Of a stretch of 64,000 nucleotides of DNA, positions 60,901-64,000 are shown one piece after another. The notes under the pieces are model-generated. The model was given only the letters and a program-made list of their open reading frames with translations. It searched no databases and had not been told where the DNA came from. Within the stretch, counting starts at the first letter, position 1. Each line of letters opens with the position of its first letter. The stretch covers positions 7,860,847 through 7,924,846 of the forward strand of contig NC_082599.1 in NCBI RefSeq assembly GCF_030936135.1, in the 5' to 3' direction. The translations under genes were made by a program, and so were the position numbers. This DNA comes from Gavia stellata. Its lineage: Eukaryota > Chordata > Aves > Gaviiformes > Gaviidae.

Positions 60901-62151
60901 TTCACTATGCTGCTCTCTACACGTGGAATGCTAAGAGTTAACCAGGACAAATTATCCCAGTTCTCTGCACTGTGGGGCTGTGCACAATGGATTTCATTTC
61001 TTCACACCTTCAGAGTCTCATGTCCTACTAAAAAAATCACAGAATCTGCTCCAAATAAGTTTTTGAAGATGTCAAGGAAAACCTACCTTAACTCCTCCTG
61101 ATTGTTGTGAGGTGGTGTTGGAAGTGAAGCAGGCACATCCACAGTTTTAGGGCCCTGAGCCATTGCTCTTGCTAATAAATCATCTTGTGGTCTGAAAGGC
61201 AACTGGAACTGCTTTGGTCCCAGAGCTTTGGTAACTAAAACCAGAAACGCACAGCACAATGAGACATCTGTACAGCTCTTCCATTGATATATATTCTGTG
61301 TATCGGGGTATTGGTGGCTCCCTGATACAACCAAGGCATAACAGCAGATGGTGACACTTCCATCCAACTTGTAGTTTAAAAATTTGTGACCGTTCATGAT
61401 TAATCTCCATATTTACAAAAACCTGCAAATATTCAGCAAAAAGGGCTTGAAAGGCTTTTGAGTGTGCCTTCTGCCAGTATGAGGATTTTGTTTTTACTTA
61501 AAAAAAAAATAAAAATCAACAACTTTGTAACAACAAAGGAAAAGGGGTGGGAAAAAGGATTTTAACCACTGAACAGTCCTTACGAAGAGGCCGTATAAAG
61601 TTTTATGTAATAGAAAGCAATTCTAATTGAGCAAATTACAAGCATCAGAAAATATATACTGACTACATACAAAGCCTGCTGAGGATACATTTTGGGTAGG
61701 CTGCTTTTGAGCTCACTCAACTAACTGGTTAGTCATTTGTACTGGACATAAAAAATGGATTTTAAGGTTTTCATTTCTTAAGAGTGCTTCTAGCTCTCAA
61801 CATGTTTTCAGAAGGGAATAGGGAAAATCATTTGACATTATAGTGGTGTAAAATAAAGCTGGATCATAATGATTACAACCTTAAAGGGTCTAGGCATACT
61901 GTTTTTATAAAAGAAGACTATAGCAACTGAAAAGCATCCCAGTTATCTATTCTGTAATTTGCTACAAACTTGATTCACTTCTTACAGAAACAATACGTAT
62001 TAGTCTTACCATCATGACCTCCTAACATACCAGCCTTGCCAGCAAGTTCCTCAGTGGTTGCAAAGCCATTTACCAACTTCTGGCACGCCACCGGAGGTGG
62101 TGTGGGAGGAAGAGAGGCTGGAGGTGTTGGAGGATTGCTCAGATTGTTCTG
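48829..62151 (-). CDS. KMT2C: Histone H3K4 methyltransferase KMT2C (MLL3), C-terminal 1027 residues in 15 exons
   Basis: KMT2C is the catalytic subunit of a COMPASS-like complex with WDR5, RBBP5, ASH2L, UTX and PTIP that monomethylates H3K4 at enhancers. Fifteen exons (62010-62151 down to 48829-48921) have matching phases, GT-AG borders and a joined length of 3084 nt, giving 1027 residues plus TAG. Counting from the first residue in the window, they hold: a Pro-rich segment (1-60); WCSHC and FCSNNC zinc-type cysteines (about 313-360); an extended PHD finger (about 518-622); FYRN (about 664-715); FYRC (about 748-840); a WIN motif GCARAEP (823-829); SET with YINHSCAPNC (962-971); and post-SET CHCGAVNC (1015-1022). 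The human protein is about 4900 residues, so the other roughly 80% lies past position 64000. KMT2D is the close paralogue; the wording of the Pro-rich and post-SET regions, and the GALNT11 neighbour, point to KMT2C. Confidence 0.97.
49177..49285 (-). CDS. KMT2C: KMT2C exon: SET core
   Basis: Encodes YINHSCAPNCVAEVV, then ERGHKIIISSSRRI and QKGEE. NHSC is the SAM-binding pseudoknot motif of SET enzymes and is intact. Phase 2 in, phase 0 out; donor GAGGTAGGG. Confidence 0.97.
49690..49763 (-). CDS. KMT2C: KMT2C exon: SET, middle
   Basis: Encodes NRGVYMFRIDNDHVIDATL then TGGPA and part of R. 74 nt, phase 0 in. Acceptor GTTTTTCAG; donor AAGGTGGG. Confidence 0.96.
50405..50521 (-). CDS. KMT2C: KMT2C exon: SET, N-terminal part
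   Basis: Encodes GLGLYAARDIEKHTMVIEYI then GTIIRNEVANRKEKLYESQ. The GxGLYAxR and EYIG motifs form the SAM pocket and are intact. 117 nt, phase 0 at both ends. Confidence 0.97.
50522..51425 (-). other. KMT2C: KMT2C intron with 11-bp perfect palindrome
   Basis: A 0.9-kb A/T-rich GT-AG intron between two SET-region exons. It contains a perfect hairpin at 51177-51201. Confidence 0.65.
51177..51201. repeat. Perfect inverted repeat, 11-bp arms, 3-base loop
   Basis: CTTAAGATATT, GAC, AATATCTTAAG. The arms are exact reverse complements. It lies about 225 nt downstream of the exon 51426-51594 donor. Confidence 0.85.
51426..51594 (-). CDS. KMT2C: KMT2C exon: WIN-to-SET linker and SET start
   Basis: Encodes PHTLNSTSTSKSFQSTVTG, then SSQYRKMKTEWKSNVYLARS and RIQ. 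The YRKMKTEW stretch is the SET-N region characteristic of MLL-family enzymes. 169 nt, phase 2 in. Confidence 0.97.
51859..52001 (-). CDS. KMT2C: KMT2C exon: FYRC end and WIN motif
   Basis: Encodes LPGVEACENYTFRYGRNP, then INPTGCARAEPKMST. The arginine of GCARAEP is the residue that enters the WDR5 cavity in MLL proteins. Human KMT2C has, from memory, GCARSEP. Confidence 0.96.
52164..52300 (-). CDS. KMT2C: KMT2C exon: FYRC domain
   Basis: Encodes VWDKILEPVASVRKESEMLQ then GEDLFGLTVSAVARIAES. 137 nt; its first two bases complete a glycine codon from the preceding exon. Confidence 0.96.
52301..53317 (-). other. KMT2C: KMT2C intron
   Basis: A 1-kb GT-AG intron. No repeat, exon or RNA gene recognised. 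Confidence 0.6.
53318..54437 (-). CDS. KMT2C: KMT2C large exon: extended PHD finger and FYRN
   Basis: A 1120-nt exon. It begins ESVPSLPQSP, then basic KKWKGMKWKKW, then the extended PHD finger (about 54008-53694): CCFCHEEGDG ... HLNCALW ... CMFCHKMGATSGCH ... HFTCAI ... MLCPMH. Next come a basic linker and FYRN (about 53570-53418) with FHAVGQLLP and LYWSMRYANRRCRYLCSI. In KMT2C this PHD helps bind histone H4. The acceptor is a NAGNAG (TAGCAG), so a 1123-nt form starting at 54440 with one extra Gln is possible. Confidence 0.97.
54591..54595. repeat. Target-site duplication, left copy (CCCGT)
   Basis: CCCGT precedes the TGTGG start of the LTR and is repeated at 55867-55871. Confidence 0.8.
55197..55229. 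repeat. TG microsatellite
   Basis: Nine or more TG dinucleotides then GCGTGCATGTGTG, within the LTR. Confidence 0.9.
55376..55641. repeat. Imperfect tandem duplication, ~150-bp unit, in the LTR
   Basis: Two copies, about 55376-55492 and 55527-55641, share CCGTTGACCAAGTCTGA/CCTTGACTAAATCTGA, CTAAACTCCTCT-TGAGAAGTT-AGAAAGCAAGG and ATTC-GAAC-TGA-TCAATTGGAGG-type blocks. Estimated identity is high but not perfect. Confidence 0.8.
55867..55871. repeat. Target-site duplication, right copy (CCCGT)
   Basis: Direct repeat of 54591-54595, right after the terminal CA. Confidence 0.8.
57566..57670 (-). CDS. KMT2C: KMT2C exon
   Basis: Encodes DSQEGSDKMKDIVFCSNNCF then VLYSAAVQAKNSENK. FCSNNC supplies the second cysteine pair of a zinc-finger-like unit begun in the preceding exon. 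105 nt, phase 0 at both ends. Confidence 0.95.
57671..58621 (-). other. KMT2C: KMT2C intron
   Basis: A GT-AG intron of 0.95 kb. Nothing further recognised. Confidence 0.6.
58622..58761 (-). CDS. KMT2C: KMT2C exon
   Basis: Encodes IAGYKDHSQNIAEGSALRP, then WCSHCKVVVLGSGVRKSF. WCSHC is the first cysteine pair of the zinc-finger-like unit before the extended PHD. 140 nt; its first two bases complete a Gly codon. Confidence 0.95.
58762..59355 (-). other. KMT2C: KMT2C intron
   Basis: A GT-AG intron of 0.6 kb. Nothing further recognised. Confidence 0.6.
59356..59608 (-). CDS. KMT2C: KMT2C exon
   Basis: Encodes NISSVVAAFSNLLHVRIPN, then SMEYRQHLLLQG and GLKQPNVPFPANSN. No named domain; it matches the KMT2C region before the zinc-finger unit. 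253 nt, phase 0 in, one base out. Confidence 0.95.
59800..59954 (-). CDS. KMT2C: KMT2C exon
   Basis: Encodes SEAKRNYIKSEPGSGALAG then NGPKSGLISVAITLHPTAAE. Compared with human KMT2C as remembered, it has a small Gly/Ala/Ser insertion after EPG. 155 nt. Confidence 0.94.
60051..60229 (-). CDS. KMT2C: KMT2C exon
   Basis: Encodes VQDHCEDRDTPDSFVPSSSP, then ISRYPDLSVVKEENPEPVPS and PIIPILPSSTGK: an acidic/proline-rich disordered stretch characteristic of KMT2C. 179 nt. Confidence 0.95.
60230..61086 (-). other. KMT2C: KMT2C intron
   Basis: A GT-AG intron of 0.86 kb. It has a perfect 8-bp-arm hairpin, CATGGTGC-AACA-GCACCATG, at 60765-60784. Confidence 0.6.
61087..61234 (-). CDS. KMT2C: KMT2C exon
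   Basis: Encodes TKALGPKQFQLPFRPQDDLL, then VDVPASLPTPPHNNQEEL. This is near-identical in wording to the corresponding human KMT2C segment. 148 nt. Confidence 0.96.
61235..62009 (-). other. KMT2C: KMT2C intron
   Basis: A GT-AG intron of 0.78 kb. A short A-run at about 61501-61510; nothing else recognised. Confidence 0.6.
62010..62151 (-). CDS. KMT2C: KMT2C first exon in window
   Basis: Encodes QNNLSNPPTPPASLPPTPPP then ATTEELAGKAGML, a proline-rich stretch specific to KMT2C. The acceptor is a NAGNAG (GCAGCAG), so the exon may begin at 62151 (with Gln) or 62148. The open frame continues upstream, but the residues there are not KMT2C-like, which supports the splice site here. Phase 0 in, one base out. 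Confidence 0.92.
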
Positions 62152-62521
62152 CTGCATGAGATTAAAGAACCGTAAATCAGTCATGGAACACATACTAGAT
62201 AATGTAACCCACTCACATATTTTTACACCTAGAGGTAGCACTGATAAGCAGTGATAGTTAATTCTTAAGTATGTGACCAAACACATAAAAGTATCTACTA
62301 TAAAAGACACAATGCTTTGCTTTTCTTGTATCAATGATATTATCAGACAAATAGTTTACATGAGGAGTATACATTACTGAAAGAAGATATAGCTAAATTA
62401 TTTACAGAAAAGCACAAAGAACATTTTTAGAAACAGTCTGGGAGCCCCAGCAAGTTCCTAAAGCAAAGGTCTGAACTTAAGATTGAGAAAGCTGTTCCGC
62501 AGTAACTCTCCATCACCATAA

Positions 62522-62526
62522 ACAAG
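62522..62526. repeat. Target-site duplication, left copy (ACAAG)
   Basis: ACAAG precedes the LTR and is repeated at 63124-63128. A sixth matching A could extend it. Confidence 0.8.
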
Positions 62527-63123
62527 TGTGCTGGTTTTGGCTGGGATAAGAGTTAATTTTCTTCATAGCAGTTAGTATGGGGCTGTGTTTTGGATCTGAG
62601 ATGAAAACAGTGTTGCTAATACAGGGGTGTTTTAGTTACTGCTGAGCAGTGTTTGCACAGAGTCAAGGCCTTTTCTGCTTCTCACACCACCCCACCAGCG
62701 AATAGGCTGGAGGTACACAAGAAGTTGGGAGAGGACACAGCCGGGACAGCTGACCCCAACTGACCAAAGGGATATTCCATACCATATGATGTCATGCTCA
62801 GTACATAAACTAGGGGGAAAGCTGGCCGGGGGACCGCTGCTTGGGGACAGGCTGGGCATTGGTCAGAGGGTGGTGAGCAATTGTTTTCATTTGCATCACT
62901 TGTCTTTCTTGGGTTTTATTTCTCTTTTTTTTGTTATTTTGCTTTTCATTCCTATTATTACTACTATTATTATTTTATTTCATTTTTTAAACTGTTCTTA
63001 TCTCAGCCCACGAGCTTTCTCACTTTTGCTTTTCCGATTCTCTCCCCTATCCTGCTGGGGCAGGAGGGGAGTGAGCGGGCGGCTGTGTGGTGCTTAATTG
63101 CTGTCTGGGGTTAAATCACAACA
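62527..63123 (+). mobile_element. Solo endogenous-retrovirus LTR, plus orientation
   Basis: Begins TGTGCTGGTTTTGGCTGGG and ends GGGGTTAAATCACAACA, ends I know from a common avian LTR family. It is 597 bp with a TACATAAA TATA-like box near 62801 and a T/A-rich ATT repeat at about 62955-62985. ACAAG duplications flank it. It belongs to the same family as 46158-46712 but is opposite in orientation. It is antisense to KMT2C. No viral genes remain. Confidence 0.93.
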
Positions 63124-63128
63124 ACAAG
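63124..63128. repeat. Target-site duplication, right copy (ACAAG)
   Basis: Direct repeat of 62522-62526 directly after the terminal CA. Confidence 0.8.
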
Positions 63129-64000
63129 TCAGCTTACCCGATTTTCACTAAAAGGGACGCTACCTCACATTTAGCACAGGATGAGCTTTCATGGAAGCAG
63201 TTACCATGGAAAAGCAGATACTCTGCAAGTTCACACTCCAGGCTACTTCTCGCTAGCTTACTGAACTGCCCGTATTTTAAACGAAAATTAAACGAGAACT
63301 TCAGTATCTGCTCTTGTTGCAGTCATGCCCACAAAGCTAATACTTATTATTCAGTTTTGACCACAGCAACTATTTCTGCTAGGTCCCATTCTCAGCTTAC
63401 ATGCCATGTGAGGCTGGAGTAAACACCACTGTTTTTTAGTAAGTTACTGAAGTTTTTTTATATTAGGGTAGCCAAGCAGCAGATTTGATTCTGTCTGTTC
63501 GCTATCTTGCTGCTCTCCCAATATTGCCACTCTGATCTCTGAGACCGAGTTTTAAATTCTGGGGGTTATTAGCTCATCAACAATCAGTCTTATTTTGTTC
63601 AGAGTTGTCAGGTTCTTAGTTAGGGCTTAGTGGACAAATGAGGAAAGTCTATTTCCCATTTAATTCACATTAAGAAATACTTTAATGCTTTCAAATACTT
63701 TGCAAAGTACTGAGAATTCAGCCTTTTCTGCTCCATGAAACTGTAATTACAATTTTCACTGTTTAGCGTCCACTTGTAAAAGGAATACTTGTAGTTTTTA
63801 ATTAGTTTACAACACAGTTTCCAGAACTGATCTCCGCTTTCAGAGAGTAAAACAATGGTGACTGTTTCACCACTGCACTGTCTATCTAGTCTAGCAACAG
63901 AAAATTATTTTCTTCTGGTTGCATAAAAGGCAGGAACTCTAACCAACTAGTAGTAATAATGTCATAAATTTCTTTTCCCGCAGAGAGCACACAATAGAAA

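Larger units (their letters stand above)
62152..64000 (-). other. KMT2C: KMT2C intron, running off the window
   Basis: Its 3' acceptor is at 62152-62153 on the minus strand; the donor lies outside the window. It contains a solo LTR (62527-63123). The part from 63129 to 64000 showed no exon with KMT2C-like residues on the minus strand. Confidence 0.65.

Noticed and set aside
63129..64000. A search for one more KMT2C exon on the minus strand
   Set aside because: Open stretches lack KMT2C-like wording and suitable paired splice sites, so the next exon is probably beyond the window.
1..64000. CRISPR arrays, prokaryotic operons, tRNA or rRNA genes, or a novel defence or biosynthetic system
   Set aside because: No regularly spaced identical repeats, ribosome-binding sites, gene clusters, cloverleaf-type sequences or rRNA segments were seen; the window is ordinary vertebrate genic DNA with transposons.

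Overview
This is a bird chromosome segment. The evidence is interrupted vertebrate genes with GT-AG introns, CR1 LINE copies ending in the typical octamer-like 3' tail, and solo LTRs of types I associate with avian endogenous retroviruses. No mammalian SINE or L1 was seen. The species cannot be named from the sequence.

Two genes point at each other tail to tail, as GALNT11 and KMT2C do at human 7q36. On the plus strand, eleven coding exons (4438-42755) join in frame into a complete 608-residue GALNT11, a Golgi polypeptide GalNAc-transferase with an N-terminal membrane anchor, a GT-A catalytic domain and a C-terminal ricin-type lectin domain. On the minus strand, fifteen exons (62151 down to 48829) join in frame into the last 1027 residues of KMT2C (MLL3). 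These carry the extended PHD finger, FYRN/FYRC, a WDR5-interaction motif, SET and post-SET. The rest of KMT2C lies beyond the right edge of the window.

Layout: 1-4399, intron or upstream sequence of GALNT11 with a CR1 3' end; 4400-about 43430, GALNT11; about 43431-46925, intergenic, holding one solo LTR close to the KMT2C end; about 46925-48828, KMT2C 3' UTR; 48829-64000, KMT2C coding exons and introns.

The accessory content is mobile DNA. Four solo LTRs (13145-15268, 46158-46712, 54596-55866, 62527-63123) each start TG, end CA and have perfect 5-bp target-site duplications. The first is split by a later CR1 insertion and has about nine degenerate 45-bp repeats. The third has an internal 150-bp duplication. 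The second and fourth belong to one family. All three intronic LTRs are antisense to their host gene.

The two genes act in different compartments (Golgi O-glycosylation; chromatin H3K4 methylation), so I infer no shared pathway. I found no previously undescribed system. The points most worth checking are upstream ORFs before the GALNT11 start, two NAGNAG acceptors in KMT2C, a G-quadruplex-type run in GALNT11 intron 10, and the LTR beside the KMT2C polyadenylation region.
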